A stretch of DNA of 64,000 bases, taken from NCBI GenBank assembly GCA_036172665.1, contig CM069876.1:51057001-51121000 (forward strand). The letters are read 5' to 3'. Below are positions 20,889 to 32,795 of this stretch, in pieces. The stretch comes from Prosopocoilus inquinatus (taxonomy: Eukaryota > Arthropoda > Insecta > Coleoptera > Lucanidae). The translations under genes were made by a program, and so were the position numbers. Position 1 is the stretch's first letter; each line of letters begins with the position of its first letter. Below the pieces are notes generated by a model. It was not told the origin of the DNA, did no database searches, and was given only the letters and a program-made list of their open reading frames with translations.

Positions 20889-22696
20889 CTGAAACAATAT
20901 CGCCGAATATAAAGATAAGATCTCTGATTAGGCAACACTGGTGGGACAGGCTTTAAAAACTAAAACTGTTTAAGAATTATTTTTTTTATTAATCATAATA
21001 ATCCTAATGATTGGTACAATAAAAATAATTTTTGGTTTTGATTTTTTTAATAAAAGAAAATGGAGCGAGAAAAACATGACTTCCGGAATGTCAAAATTGA
21101 CGTATGATTGATACAATGTTGTCAAGTGACTAATTTTCTAACTTCGTGTGCTTCTGTAGAGAGCCACAGTCTTTTTTTGTATTAACTATTTCCAAACACC
21201 CTGTATATAATAATAATAATAACACAACCCAAAAAAAATCAACCAAGGACTAGAATTAGTTTAAAAAATATATTATGGAAAATAAAGCCAAAACAAATTA
21301 AAAATTAAATTTTCTAAAAAAACGAACCGAAAAATTTAAAACCGCTAAACGTGTTAAAAATGTGAAAAAGAAAACAGTTTCAAGGTCAACCCAACTCAAC
21401 TGAAGCCCACCGAGATGGAGGTAAAGTCAATCTAAGTAGAATTAAGAAGAATTTAGAATTATTAGGGAAATTTATGAAACATTAAAAAATTTAAATTAAA
21501 TTGAAGTACACGAAACCAAGCCCGAAGTCATCCCAATCCAACTGAACTCGATCAAACGATTAGGTAGAAATGAATTATTAAAAAATTGTGTAAAATAAAA
21601 AAAAAATAATGGAACGCAAGGTCAAGGTCGACCCAATCCAACCGAACCGCAAATAATGAAAATTAAGCAAAACCAAAATCAAAATTCAACTCAAGCAATA
21701 TTCTATCTGGTTTCTATTTTTTTTTTTGAGGAAACAGACGAAATGAAGCCAAAAAAAAGTAAAAAATTAAACTTTCTAAAAAAATTCCAAAATCGTAAAT
21801 GTTGAAAAAACTATTTTAAGGTCAACCCGACCCAACTGAAGCCCACCGAGGTGGAGGTAAAGTCCAACCTAAGTAGAATTAAGAATTATTAGGGAAACTT
21901 ATCAAAAAATTAAAAAAATTAAAATTAAATTAAAGTAAATGAAAGCCGAAAGTAATTCCATTCCAACCGAACTCGACCAAATGATTAAATAAAAATTAAT
22001 TCTTAAAAAAATTACGTAAAACTAAATTTAAAAAAATAAATCAAATTGAGCAAAACCAAGGTCAACCCAACCCCACCCAATTAAAGCGCAAATAATGAAA
22101 ATTAAGTAAAAGTTTAAAGAAAATTTAAATATTCTATCTAAGAGCATTCTATTTTTTTTTTCTTTTTGACGAAATGAAGCCAAGAAAACATTAAAAATTA
22201 AACTTTCTAAAAAAAATTCAAAAAATTAAAAGCTGCTAAACGTGTTAAAAATTTGAAAAAGCAGTTTCAAGGTCAGCCCAACCGAACTGAAGCGCACCGA
22301 AGTGGGGTAAAGCCGATCTAAGTAGAATTAAGAATTATTAAGAGAAGTTATGAAAATTAAAAAAATTTAAAATTAAATTTAACTAAAATGAACCAAGCCC
22401 AAAGTCATCCCAATCCAACCGAACTCGACCAAACGACCAAGTAAAAATTGTGTAAAATTAAAACAAAAAAAAATAATGGAAATTAAGCAAGGCCAAGGTC
22501 AAGGTCAACCCAACCCAACCTAAGCCTAAGTATAACAAAAAGTAAAATATTTAAAGAAAATTTAAATATTCCAACTTAAAGGTTTTTATTTTTTTATTAT
22601 TTATTTTTTTTGAGTAAAAAGTTACTTAAGTAATTTGTAAAAACAAATGATAAATTAGATTCTTTTCTAAATATAAATTTGTTTCTTTTTTTAGTT
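20889..22696. repeat. AT-rich gap with repeated AAGGTCAACCCAAC segments
   Basis: From about 21280 to 22520 three imperfect copies of a segment of roughly 400-440 bp can be followed. Each has a CAAGGTCAACCCAACTGAAG-like block, a GTCATCCCAATCCAACTGAA-like block and a poly-A/T tract. Exact TCAAGGTCA occurs at 21380, 22267 and 22499, with CCAAGGTCA at about 22056 and 22493. A lone CACCCTGTATA end is at about 21187. There is no coding frame. Confidence 0.6.
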
Positions 22697-23549
22697 TTAC
22701 TTTCCGCTCTCTAAATGTGCCATCATGTGCTGCTTCAAGCTCAGCAACTGTCGGCATTTGTAGTCGCAAAGTCCGCATCTCAACGGTTTCTCGCCGGTGT
22801 GTGTTAACAAGTGCTCTTTGTAATGCTTACTCCAAGTGAACTTGTAACTGCAAAAGCCGCAACTGAACGGTTTCTTGTCGGCGTGCGTTTGCATATGCTG
22901 CTCCAAAGTCGTCAGTCGTTTACACTTGTAAGGGCAAACCTCACAGCTGAACGGTTTCTTATCGGTATGTGTTAGCATGTGATCCTTTAAGTTAGTCGCA
23001 CGCTTGCATTTGTAATCGCAAAGATCGCAACCCAACGGTTTCACATCCGTGTGCGTCAGCATATGATCTTTCAAATTCCAGAGCCATTTACACTTGTAAT
23101 CGCAAACGCCGCAACCGAACGGCTTCGCCTCGGTGTGTTCCATCTCGTGCTGCGTCATATACGCGGCTTGGACGCACTTGTAATCGCAAAAACTGCAGCT
23201 CACCAATTTTTTCTTATTGGAAGTGTGCGTTCTCATGTGACGCTTGAATCTCGCGATTTGCCGACACTCAAACTCGCAGAGGTGACAGCTGTGCGGGTTT
23301 TCGCCGGTGTGCGTCAGCAAGTGCTGCTTCACGTTCTCGTCCGGCCGGAATTTCTTGCCGCAGAATTTACAGCTGAAGGCCTTCCTGTCGATGTGAATCG
23401 CCTCGTGGCGCTTCAACTCGGAATGCCCTCGAATTACGTAACCGCAAACGACGCATCTGAACAGCTTTTCGCCGGTACGGCTCGAGGGATGCGACTTGCG
23501 TAATAAATTCTCATGTGTTGATTTATTTCCGAGAATCAGAAACTGGCAT
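22697..23549 (-). CDS. ZF15: 9-finger C2H2 exon, about 283 aa
   Basis: The acceptor is TTTTTTTTCAG|A at 23549 (no G/TTTG block) and the stop is at 22697. A polar, basic N-terminal segment precedes nine complete fingers. Finger 2 has the CGKKF form, and the rest are mostly CDYKC. Fingers 5-6 are near copies (NLKDHMLTHTDVKP and NLKDHMLTHTDKKP). Linkers are unusually varied (TGENPH, SNKKKLV, EAKPF, DVKPL). A partial copy of the last finger survives as a relic at 26.7 kb. Confidence 0.86.
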
Positions 23550-23693
23550 CTGAAAAAAAATAGGGTTTGATAACGCGGCACATTATTCATTGTATGCACA
23601 AAATGAATTCATTATACGCGTAGTAAAGGTCCGGAAAAAAAAATAGAAATGTTTGCGTTTGGTGTTAAGAAATCAAATCGAAACCACTCGCGT

Positions 23694-23747
23694 TACAGCG
23701 ATTTCTCGCAAACAAGCGGTTTTTCGCCGGTACGTGTCAACACGTGT
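23694..23747 (-). pseudogene. Zinc-finger relic upstream of ZF15
   Basis: The minus strand reads VHVLTRTGEKPLVCEKSL then stop: the end of a finger helix, a TGEKP linker and one cysteine of a next finger. Ligands are missing. It is a decayed array edge. Confidence 0.5.
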
Positions 23748-23862
23748 ACTCCTGTTTTTAATTTTTCGTCTATAAAAATAACGTCCATTGCGTGAAAACG
23801 TGATTTGCTTTATTGACATTGGCGGTATTTTCAGTTAAACATTCTTTATAGCCAGCATAAAA

Positions 23863-24109
23863 ATGTTTGACACAGAAACAGCTAATAACGACAAAGTCAT
23901 CAAAAAGGACTGTTTATGTTGGCAATACTGAAAAAGCTTCGGGCTTAAATACACCGCAGAAGAAGAGCAAAAATCAAAAGAAAAATGGTACAGATGAAGT
24001 AAATTCCGATGGACAGAGACTTGACACTGACAGCTGTCATTATTTGAAAAATGTCATTAGACATTTCAAATTCAACATAACCTACAATTTTGTTACCGAG
24101 TCAAATTAA
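23863..24109 (+). other. Coding-like plus-strand stretch, unassigned
   Basis: An open plus-strand frame (with SSKRTVYVGN and a Lys/Asn/Gln-rich stretch) spans about 80 codons, but it begins without an ATG in frame; the nearby ATG at 23863 is in another frame and stops after 22 codons. A GTAAAT donor-like site follows GATGAA near 23997. A TGACAGCTGTCA palindrome lies near 24030. No domain is recognised. Confidence 0.2.
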
Positions 24110-24265
24110 CAAAACGTATCCGGTTGCAGTGTTGCAAATAATCGAATGAGAAACTGCATTCAATTGTATTGCCAACTCAAACGGTCATCCTTGATCACTC
24201 TGTACTAACACCAAAATGTTTTAATTACACCTATTAACAATTACAGGAAAACTTTGGTTTTTTTT

Positions 24266-24947
24266 TTACTTCTCGATGCCATGAAAGAACATAATATGCG
24301 ATTTTAAATGGCCGGCCATTTTGCACTTGTAGTTGCAAACCGTACACTCGAACGTCTTCTCTCTGGTGTGTTTCAGCGCGTGCCTCTTCAAAGTCCCGGA
24401 GGAATTGCACCTGTACTCGCAGGCGTCGCATTTAAGTCGCCTTTTGCTATCGTGCACCGCCATGTGCCGTTTCAATCTTCCCGCCAGGTCGCACTCATAA
24501 TCGCAAATCGTACATTTGAACGGCATGTCGCCGGTGTGCATCGCCTCGTGCGATTTCAAGCTCGCTAGGTAGTTGCAGCTGTAATCGCAGAGGCTGCACT
24601 TGAACGGCTTCTCGTCGGTGTGTATGATCATGTGCCTCTTCAAGTTCCTGGCTTGGTTGCACCGGTAATTGCAGATCATGCATTTGAATGGTTTGGCGCA
24701 GATGTGGGTCAGCTCGTGCTCTTTCAGCCAGACGGACTGTTTGGTTCGGAAATCGCAGAGCTTGCACTTGAACGGCTTCTCGTCGGTGTGTTTGGACATG
24801 TGTCTTTTTAAGTTGCCCAGGCGTTTAGTCACGTAGTCGCAAGTGGGGCAGGAAAATTGTTTTTCGCCTTCGTGCTTGCGCGCGTGCGCTTCGGCTGTAA
24901 ACGCAACGCGCGAGCGTGACGGATGTTTAACAAGCAAACTGCAATTT
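24266..24947 (-). CDS. ZF16: 7-finger C2H2 exon, about 226 aa
   Basis: The acceptor is TTTTGTTTCAG|A at 24947 and the stop TAA is at 24266-24268. A basic N-terminal segment (KHPSRSR) is followed by seven complete fingers with helices dominated by NLKRH, LKSH and RLKRH forms. Finger 7 has four residues between the histidines (HIMFFH). The first exon base is A, so the junction would still read Arg with AG. The 5' gap (24948-25752) has no gene. Confidence 0.86.
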
Positions 24948-25752
24948 CTGAAACAAAATTATCTCGTTAATGTTGGTAACAAATTGCGCGTGGGCAAGGG
25001 AGGGAGGGAGGTACAATTAGGAGAAGTAAATTAAAATTCCCGCCGTTTGATTGGCTGTTTCTAAACTGACTCGTTCGTTTTTTGTTTGTGTGTTGTAAGA
25101 ACGACAACATGCAATGTAGGATGGTCAACAGAAAACAGAAAACAAAAAACGATCGTCGATTCTTATTTGACCGGAAACAACAGAAGTAAATGACGCAGAG
25201 AAAAAATGAAAAGTTGACGATTTCCGGCCCAAAATGTTTGAAAATCAAACTTTATTTGTTTGTTTTCATTTTATTGTTTTTTTTCTTTTGTGAGTAAAAA
25301 AATTAATTAAAAAAAATCAAATAAAAAATAGACAACTTCCGACCAAAAACAAAATAGGCGTTCTTTTGTTTTATTTAATAGCAGGAAGCATTTTTTTTTT
25401 AATTTAGAAAAGACGGATTCCAACGAAAAGACTTTGAAAATCGAACAAATCAAGCTTTCATTTGTTTCTTTGCGTTTCATTAATAATAACACATCATGCT
25501 CATGCATTTTTTTTCTTTTGTTCACTGTCAGATCTGCTTCGCTCCGAAAACAACACCGATCTTCTTTTGTTCTTTATTTATTTCGAGGTTGCGTTTCAGT
25601 TCTTTTTCAGTCAATTCTTTTGTTTTCTTTTTGACCTTGACCGCACCTTAAGATTCAACAAAAATAAAAACAAATGCCGAACTTGTTTTAAGACGTTTAT
25701 TAATCGCTTGCAATAGACAAGTTAAGCCATAATAAAATAAACAAAATATTTT
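24948..25752. other. Gap between ZF16 and ZF17
   Basis: AT-rich, with many CTTTTGTT/AACAAAAG words and a TGACCTTGA site near 25632. No RNA gene or coding exon is recognised. Confidence 0.4.
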
Positions 25753-26452
25753 TCATTTCAATTCGTCTGCATGTTTAATCATGTGCTTCTTCAAATCTTT
25801 AATGTGTCGGCTCTTGAAGTCGCAAAGGCCGCAAGCCAGGGGCTTCTCGCCGGTGTGTATCAACCTGTGCTGTTTCAGATGCTCGCTCCGTCGACATCTG
25901 TAATCGCAGTCGTCACAACGGAACGGCTTTTCGCCGGTGTGTGTCAACACGTGACGCTTCATGCTCCCCAAATGTCTGCTCCCGAAACCGCACAAATTAC
26001 AACAGAACGGTTTTTCGCTGCGGCGTCTGCGCTTGTATAACGTAGCGGACGGACAGCGACTGCCCGGCATCTCGCCGGCGCATGGTAATATGTGCCGTTT
26101 AAAAGTGGTCAGGTTTCGACACTTGTAATCGCAATGCTGGCACCTGTACGGCGGCTTCTTGTCGGTATGAGACAGCACGTGCTGCTTCAAATTTGACAGC
26201 TGTCGGCATGTGTAACTGCAGAGTTCACAACCGAACGGCTTCTCGTCGGCGTGCGTCGACGCGTGCTCCTCCAAGCGCTCGGGATCTCGAAATTTGCAAT
26301 CGCAAACGGCGCATCTGTACAGCTTTTCGTCGGTGTGTCTCAGCACGTGCTCGCGTAAGCGTTTCCAGGAGTCAAACGTAGAATCGCATATCTGGCAATC
26401 GAACGTTATCTCGTCCGTAACTTTAAGTTTATTAGAAGCCCGTCGGGGGCGT
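25753..26452 (-). CDS. ZF17: 7-finger C2H2 exon, about 232 aa
   Basis: I place the acceptor at 26452 (TTATTTCATTTCAG|A) because a second, more typical one 68 bp upstream (TCTTGTTTCAG|T at 26520) meets a TGA after 11 codons in phase 2. Seven fingers: finger 4 ends with Cys in place of the last His (HILPC) and is followed by a spacer of about 30 residues (GEMPGSRCPSATLYKRRRRS), splitting the protein 4+3. The other ligands are intact. The basic RPRRAS stretch near the start could help nuclear import. Confidence 0.83.
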
Positions 26453-26675
26453 CTGAAATGAAATAAATCTATTAAAATGTCAGTCACTCGGTTCGACTGA
26501 ATATTAAAAAAATGATGAAACTGAAACAAGACATGATTGACCTTGACCGAAACAGCCAGCCTTAAACAAACAAAATGCTTTACGGTGTTCTCTTTATTTA
26601 GTTCTTTAAGTGCGACTTGTAAAAATAAATTACAAACTCGGTTAGGTTAAACAAACCAACTTGTTCTTTATTTTA

Positions 26676-26788
26676 GAGTCGCCCTCTATGTGCGCAATCA
26701 CGTACTGCTTCAAACTTAGCAACTGTCGGAATTTGCAGTCGCAAAAGTCGCAACTCAACGGTTTTTCGCCGACGTGCGTCATCAAGTG
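26676..26788 (-). pseudogene. Relic of a last finger, related to ZF15
   Basis: The minus strand reads HLMTHVGEKPLSCDFCDCKF, then RQLLSLKQYVIAHIEG and soon a stop. It aligns with the last finger and tail of ZF15 (RQLLSLKQHMMAHLESGK). The first zinc His is Tyr, and a stop precedes it. No acceptor or further fingers are present. It is a fragment left by duplication. Confidence 0.7.
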
Positions 26789-26938
26789 CTATTTAATGAA
26801 AAAGATAATTTAATTTAATTTTTGTAATTACTCAATCGCTACAGTTCATTACAAGACTACAAGACATCAATTGTTTTGCTTTCCGCTTTGACAAGGACAG
26901 GCGTACCACTACAAAAAGAACATTAAAATTGTCCCTAA

Positions 26939-28046
26939 TTAATTTTTACGATGCACTAACAAATGTTTTTTTAAACTTCCGGAGTACCTAGATTCATAAT
27001 CGCATTCTTCGCACTTGAAAGGCTTCTCGCCGGTGTGTATCATCATGTGCGTCTTTAAGTTTCTGGAAGAAGCACACTTGCAATCGCATATAACGCACTG
27101 GAACGGCTTCTCGCCGGTGTGTCTCCGCGTGTGCGCTTCCAACTGCCCCGGTCGTATACAACTATAGTCGCAAACGGCGCATTTAAAAGGCTTCTCGCCG
27201 GTGTGCACAAGCATGTGCTTCTTTAGTCTTCCGGATTGTTTGCACTTGTAACCGCAGAGGTCGCATTCGAACGGTTTATCGTCGGTGTGCGTGAGCGAAT
27301 GCCTTTTATAATTCTCGTACCACCTGCAGCGGTAGTTACAGAGCTTGCACTTGAACGGCTTCTCGCCGTTGTGCATCGACACGTGCGCCTTCAGGCTCGC
27401 GGAGTGGTTGCACTCGTAATCGCAGAGGTTGCACTTGAATCGCTTGTCACCGCCGTGTATCAACATGTGGCTTTTTAATTCCCCCGGATATTTGCCTACG
27501 AAATCGCACAGGTCGCATTTAAATTGCTTTTCGTCGGCGTGCGTCGACTCGTGTCGCTTGAAATCTTCGGGCCGCCTACACTGGTAATCGCAGAGTTTAC
27601 ATGTGAAGGGCTTATCGCCGTCGTGCGTCGACATGTGCGCTTTGAGGCTTCCGGAACGGTTGCAGGCGTAATCGCAGACGTAACATTCGAACGGCTTCTC
27701 GTCGCTGTGCGTCGTCATGTGCGTTTTCAAATGACCGGCGCGGCTAAATTCGAAACCGCAAATCATGCATTTGAAGGGCTTATCGCCAGTGTGCGTCAAA
27801 ACATGCTCTTTCAACCTTAGCGAATGCTTGCATCTGTAATCGCAAGCGTCGCATTTGTAAGGTTTCTCGTCGGTGTGTGTCAACTTGTGCCTCTTTAAGT
27901 TTCCGTAGTAATCAGTTCTGTAATTGCACAAGTGGCATCCGAATGGTTTCCGAATGTTTCCGTGTTTCGACGCGTGTGACTTGGGTTTAGGTGGCTGCAC
28001 CGTGCGCGATTCGAGTTTGTAATCGTCGCTGGACGTTTCGCATGTC
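26939..28046 (-). CDS. ZF18: 12-finger C2H2 exon, about 368 aa
   Basis: The acceptor is TTTTTGTTTCAG|G at 28046 and the stop TAA is at 26939. A polar N-terminus (KLESRTVQPPKPKSH) precedes twelve complete fingers. Fingers 8-10 (a WYENYKRH helix, then KQSGRLKKH, then RPGQLEAH) correspond to fingers 7-9 of ZF19, with two more fingers added at the end here. Linkers alternate between TGEKPF/TDEKPF and GDK[PR]F. It is among the longest arrays in the window. Confidence 0.87.
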
Positions 28047-28080
28047 CTGAAACAAAAAGCGTACCTGTTAGGAGGGTAGG

Positions 28081-28691
28081 ATTGCTCGTTACTTAATTTA
28101 ACTTGCTGTAACTTTTTTGTTATTGAGTTTTCATCGAAAGTTTATTAACGAAATCGCTTCACTTTAATGACCTCTACCCACCAGTTCAATCTCCCGCATA
28201 AGTTAAAAGACACCCTGTGTATAAGGCCTTTTTTAAAAAATCGAAATTCATGCGGTTTCGGCGATTTCAAAAAAAAAAAACGATTGCTCGTTAATTAATT
28301 TTTAACTTTAACTTGCTGTAACTTTTTAGGTATTGAGTTTTCATCGAAAGTTTATTAACGAAAACGCTTCACTTTAATGTCCTCCGTCCACCATTTCAAT
28401 CTCCCGCATAAGTTAAAAGACACCCTATATAAGGCCTTTCTAAAAAATTCGAAATTCATGCGGTTTCGGCGATTTCAAAAAAAAATGATTGCTCGTTATT
28501 AATTTTTAACTTTAACTTGCTGTAACTTTTTAATTATTGAGTTTTCATCAAAGGTTTATTAACGAAAATGCTTCGCTTTAATCTCCTCCATCCTCCCTTT
28601 CAATTTCCCGCATACTTTACAAGACACCCTGTATAAGACCTTTTCAAAAAATTCAAAATTCGTGCGGTTTCGGTCGTTTCGAAAAGTACAC
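28081..28691. repeat. Three tandem copies of an approximately 205-bp unit
   Basis: Each copy runs from GATTGCTCGTTA through TTGAGTTTTCATC, TCCCGCATAAGTTAAAAGAC and ACACCCTGTATAAGGCC to GCGGTTTCGGCGATTTC. The copies differ at scattered positions. The unit includes one ACACCCTGTATA terminus. It occupies most of the gap between ZF18 and ZF19. Confidence 0.8.
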
Positions 28692-28938
28692 ATGTGAAAA
28701 AAAATATAAAAACAAAAATTAAAAAAGTTCCAAGAATTCCGGAGGTGTTAAATGATAACAGAAAAAAAAAATGTCAGGAAATATTAATTCATTTTCGGAG
28801 ACGTGTTTACTGTTCTAATCAAACACACAAAAAAATTGAAATAAAATTCGTAATTCTTATTACTGCCAAGTGCCAGTGCCAACATTTAAAGAACAGAGTA
28901 TAGGCAACTGTTTGTAAAATAAATTAAACCGGGCGATG

Positions 28939-29821
28939 TTAGAGAGGCATGTCAGCAATGACGTTTAAAACTTTCATTTGTTTATCACGATGTCTTCGCG
29001 CGTGTCTTTTCAATTGTCCGGCTCGTATACACCTGTACTCGCAGTAATCACATTTAAAAGGCTTCTCGCTGGTATGCACCAACGCGTGCTCTTTCAGTCT
29101 TCCCTTCTGCTTACATTTATAATCGCAGTGCTCGCATTTGAACGGCCTATCGTCGCTGTGCGTCAGCAAATGCCTCCGAAAATTCTTATGCCAGGTGTAT
29201 CGATAGTCGCAGAGATCGCACTTCATCGGCATTTCGGTGTTATGCGTCGACATGTGCTCCTTCAGAGTTCCGGAATGCCTGCACGCGTAATCGCACAGCT
29301 CGCATTTAAACGGTTTTTCGTCGGTGTGTATTATCATGTGCCGTTTTAAGTTCGCCGCCCGGCGAAACCGAAAACCGCAGATCGTGCATCGGAAAGGGCT
29401 GTCGCCGGTGTGTATCAGCATGTGGTTCTTCAGGCTTTCCGAATAGTTGCAGCCGTAATCGCAGAGGGTGCATTTCAGCAGCTTCTCGTCGCTGTGTATC
29501 AACATGTGCCTCTTCAGGATTTTCGCTTGCGCGCACTGGTAATTGCAGATGACGCATTTGAAGTGCTTATCGCCGTCGTGTCTCAACAGGTGCTCCTTGA
29601 GTCTGATGGCCAGCTTGCACCTGTAATCGCAGAGGTCGCACTTGAACGGTTTTTCGTCGCTGTGGTAGATGATGTGCCTTTTCAAGCTCGCGCAGTAGTT
29701 GCTCGTGAAGTTGCACAGATGGCATCGGAATCGTTTTTTGTCATCCGGCACGAACGCGTCTTCCGACTTCAACAAACTGTAATAATCGAAGTAGGTTGCG
29801 GCGCCGCACGTCGCATAATTC
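28939..29821 (-). CDS. ZF19: 9-finger C2H2 exon, about 293 aa
   Basis: The acceptor is TTTTGTTTCAG|G at 29821 and the stop is at 28939. An N-terminal segment rich in Tyr and Asp (YFDYYSLLKSEDAF) precedes nine complete fingers. A similar SLLKS motif occurs in ZF22 before its fingers, which supports common descent. Finger 5 is of the CGFRFRRAANLKRH type, repeated in ZF21-26. The last finger (RAGQLKRHARRH) marks the group. An ATG lies in frame 17 bp upstream of the acceptor (ATGTGGTTTTG), so an unspliced start is conceivable here. Confidence 0.87.
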
Positions 29822-30592
29822 CTGAAACAAAACCACATATTAATAATAATTTGTTTTTTAATATATTTTTAAAACAGTTTATATTTTTGTTACTTTTTAT
29901 TTTAGTAAAAACGTTTAAATGTGACTTCGTGTTTGATTTTTGAAAAAAATACAGGGTGATTTATGCCATATGAAAGCTCGCGTTATTTTAAAAAGAAAAA
30001 AAAATCATTTGTTTGATTTCTTTAAAACAAAATGCTGTTACTATAATTAGAAATCTACCAAATGAAGCGCACGGAAAACAAAAGAGAAGACAGAAATAAA
30101 AAGAAAGAATATAATCAACAAAAACAAAACAAAAGAATATCGATGATTTGGGGACTTAACCCTATGATTTTTTATTTTTTTAAAAATCTCCTTGGTTTTA
30201 ACATTTTTCTCCGGCTAGGTTTGACCTTGAAGCCCTAATTTTCGTTAATTTTTTTAATTTTTTTTTCTTGCTTAGGTTGGATTGTATTAATCTCGAGATT
30301 AGCCGGGCTTAATTTTTTATATAAATTTTTGCTTGGGAGGGAATTAAGTTTGGTCGTTGGGTTGGGCCTAATTTTCTTTGTTTTTGTTAAAAAATGTCTT
30401 GTTTTCATTTTTTTCCTGTTTGGGTTTGATTAGGTTGACCTTGAGATTGGTTGGGCTTTATTTTGATGGTCGACAAAAAAAGATTAGAAACAAAAGAGGC
30501 GACAGAAGACTGAAAAAAAAGTTGAAATACGTAGAACACACACTGTATTTATACACACATTGTATTTATTAAAATAATTAGAATCAGAACTA
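29822..30592. other. Gap 5' of ZF19
   Basis: It contains a lone TACAGGGTG end (29951), TGACCTTGA sites near 30220 and 30432 in the usual T-rich repeat context, and no gene. Confidence 0.4.
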
Positions 30593-32196
30593 TTTATACC
30601 GGGTGTCTCGATAAGAGAGCCGACGACCGGCGTTATACAGCAAACCGTAATACCTACAGCTTCGGGAGAAAAAAAAATAGTCAAAGTGCCCAAGAGAAAT
30701 TCAAAGAAAATATTTTTAAGTATCTGAATTGACCCCAAGGGGGCGTGTAAGGGGCTCAACAATAAAAATTAATTTTACTAACAAAATCCTCAGAATAAGG
30801 CGCAGCTTTGATAGCGCCATTAGAAAATTGAACTAATTCTGCAAGTTTTGATTCCAGACTTATTATTTTGTCCCATGGGAAAAAAGACTCGTTTGTAAAT
30901 ACAGAAATAATTTTCTAACTGCCTTGTAAATTGCTTACAGTTTGACAGAATCCAGAATTTTTTGAACATCTTGTAAACTGTCACTTTCTAATCACGATTT
31001 TAATTTAAAATGTGCGTAATCAAATTTTGCTGAAATTTGAATTCTGTGATTCTATTTGACTTAGTTTATTTTCGTTTAAATCGTAAACCCATCGTTTTTT
31101 CTCTTTCCTTAATTCGATTTGACTTTATTATTTATTACTCTTTTGCTCGAACTTTCCGTTAAAAAATTTCATAATCGCCCTTGATTCGATTTGACTTAAT
31201 AATTCTTCTCATAGAATTTTTATTTTCGACTAATCTTACCGATCGTCTTTTGTTTTGTTTTTAAATTTCTCTTCTTTGACTAATCTTACCGATCGTCTTT
31301 TGTTTTTTGTCTTTTAATTTCTTCTTTGACTCTCAATTTAATTTTTAATATATCGCTTGATCGGCTCTTCTTTTATTCGATGTTGTTTGGCTCTTTTTTT
31401 AAATTTTTTGTTAATTCTCAATCAATCAAGTTATCGTCTTTTGTTTTTTTGTGTTCTCTTTTGTTTAATTTTATTCATCAATTAATTGATCGTCTTTTGC
31501 TTTCGTTCTTTCCTCGATCCGGATTTAATTTATTGCAGTTCTTAATCGCGTCGATCGATCTTCGTTTGTTTTCTATTTTATTCGATTTCGCTTTGCGTTA
31601 CTTTTAATCGATAACTTTTTTTTTAATTAAAAACCGATCGTCTTTTGTCTTCTTTCGACTCGATTTCACTTAATTTTACGTCTGAATTGTGAATTTCATT
31701 CTCGTTTGTATTATTTTATTTGTTTTCGTTTGTTCAAATTTTCGGTTAAAAATTATTCGAAGCCGTCCCCGATTCGATTTGAGTTGTTAACGATTATTTT
31801 CACAGAATTTTTATTTTCGACTCATCTCACCGATGCTCTTTTGTTTTGTTTTAATTCCTTCTTTGACTTAATTTAATTTCTAGTATAATCGATCGATCGA
31901 TCGATCGACTTTTCTTTGTTTTTGTTTCTGTATCATTAGACTTGTTTATTTTTTTTTCTTTTAATTCTTAATCACCAATTTATCATTTTTTGTTTTTTGC
32001 TTTCTCTTCTGTTTGATTTTATTTGTCAATTAACTGACCGTCTTCGCTTTCAGTCTTACACTTCAAAAATATCATAAGTTCTGTATTATTTATCAGAAAT
32101 TAATTAATATTTTTTGTTCTTCCGAAGTTGTTCCCGTAGGTTTTACGGTTTGCTATATATCGCCGGTCGCCGCCCATTTTGAGACACCTGGTATAT
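30593..32196. mobile_element. Inverted-repeat element, about 1.6 kb, non-autonomous
   Basis: The left end (TATACCGGGTGTCTCGATAA, then CGACCGGCG, AGCAAACCGTAA, ACCTAC) is matched in inverted orientation at the right end (GTTTGCTATATATCGCCGGT, then GAGACACCTGGTATA), about 70-75 bp in all with mismatches. The interior consists of degenerate repeats of GACTAATCTTACCGATCGTC and CTTTTGTTTT text plus an (ATCG)n run near 31888. No transposase frame is present. It lies between ZF19 and ZF20. Confidence 0.65.
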
Positions 32197-32251
32197 TCAG
32201 TTTCGGAAAAAATTGATTGAAAATGCCAGTTATACACAATAACAAAAGAAA

Positions 32252-32795
32252 TCACTTCGCGTGTTTTAACTTGTGACCGTTTAATTGATCACGCCGCCGG
32301 CATTTATAATCGCAAATGTCACAACCGAACGGCTTCTCGTCGGTGTGCATTAGCTTATGCCGCTTCAAGTGATGCAGCTGGAGGAATTTGTAATCGCAAG
32401 TGTCACAACTGAACGGCTTTTTTTCGTCGGTGTGTTTTAACTTGTGACGTTTCAGACTTACGAGTTGTCGGCACTTATAATCGCAAAGATCGCAACTGAA
32501 CGGTTTCTCGTCGGTGTGCGTTAACTTGTGCCGTTTCAAGTGTCCGAGCCATAGAGAGTTATAATCGCAGAGGTCACAACTGAACGGCTTCGCGCTGGTG
32601 TGCGTCAACTTATGCAGTTTCAAACTCGTGCGCTCGCGGCATTTGTAATCGCAGAAATCACAACTGAACGGTTTCTCGCCGGTGTGTATTAAAATGTGCA
32701 TTCGCAAATTTCGGCGAGTTGTAAGCTGACAATCACATATTCGGCATTTGAATTTTCCTTCACTTGCAGTTTTGAAGATGGAAATGCTTTCACAC
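32252..32795 (-). CDS. ZF20: 6-finger C2H2 exon, about 180 aa
   Basis: The acceptor is CTTTGTTTCAG|G at 32795 and the stop is at 32252. It belongs by sequence to the ZF1-4 group: an N-terminus of the CESISIFK type, a CRICD leader finger ending HILIH, CDYKCRE/CDYNSL fingers and the RRRDQLNGH last finger. Yet it lies 26 kb from that group, among members of other types. The linker after finger 4 has an extra Lys (TDEKKPF). All six fingers have complete ligands. It is the shortest complete array in the window. Confidence 0.86.

Noticed and set aside
26452..26520. TCTTGTTTCAG at 26520 as the acceptor of ZF17
   Set aside because: In phase 2 it leads to TGA after 11 codons; the acceptor at 26452 leads straight into the fingers.
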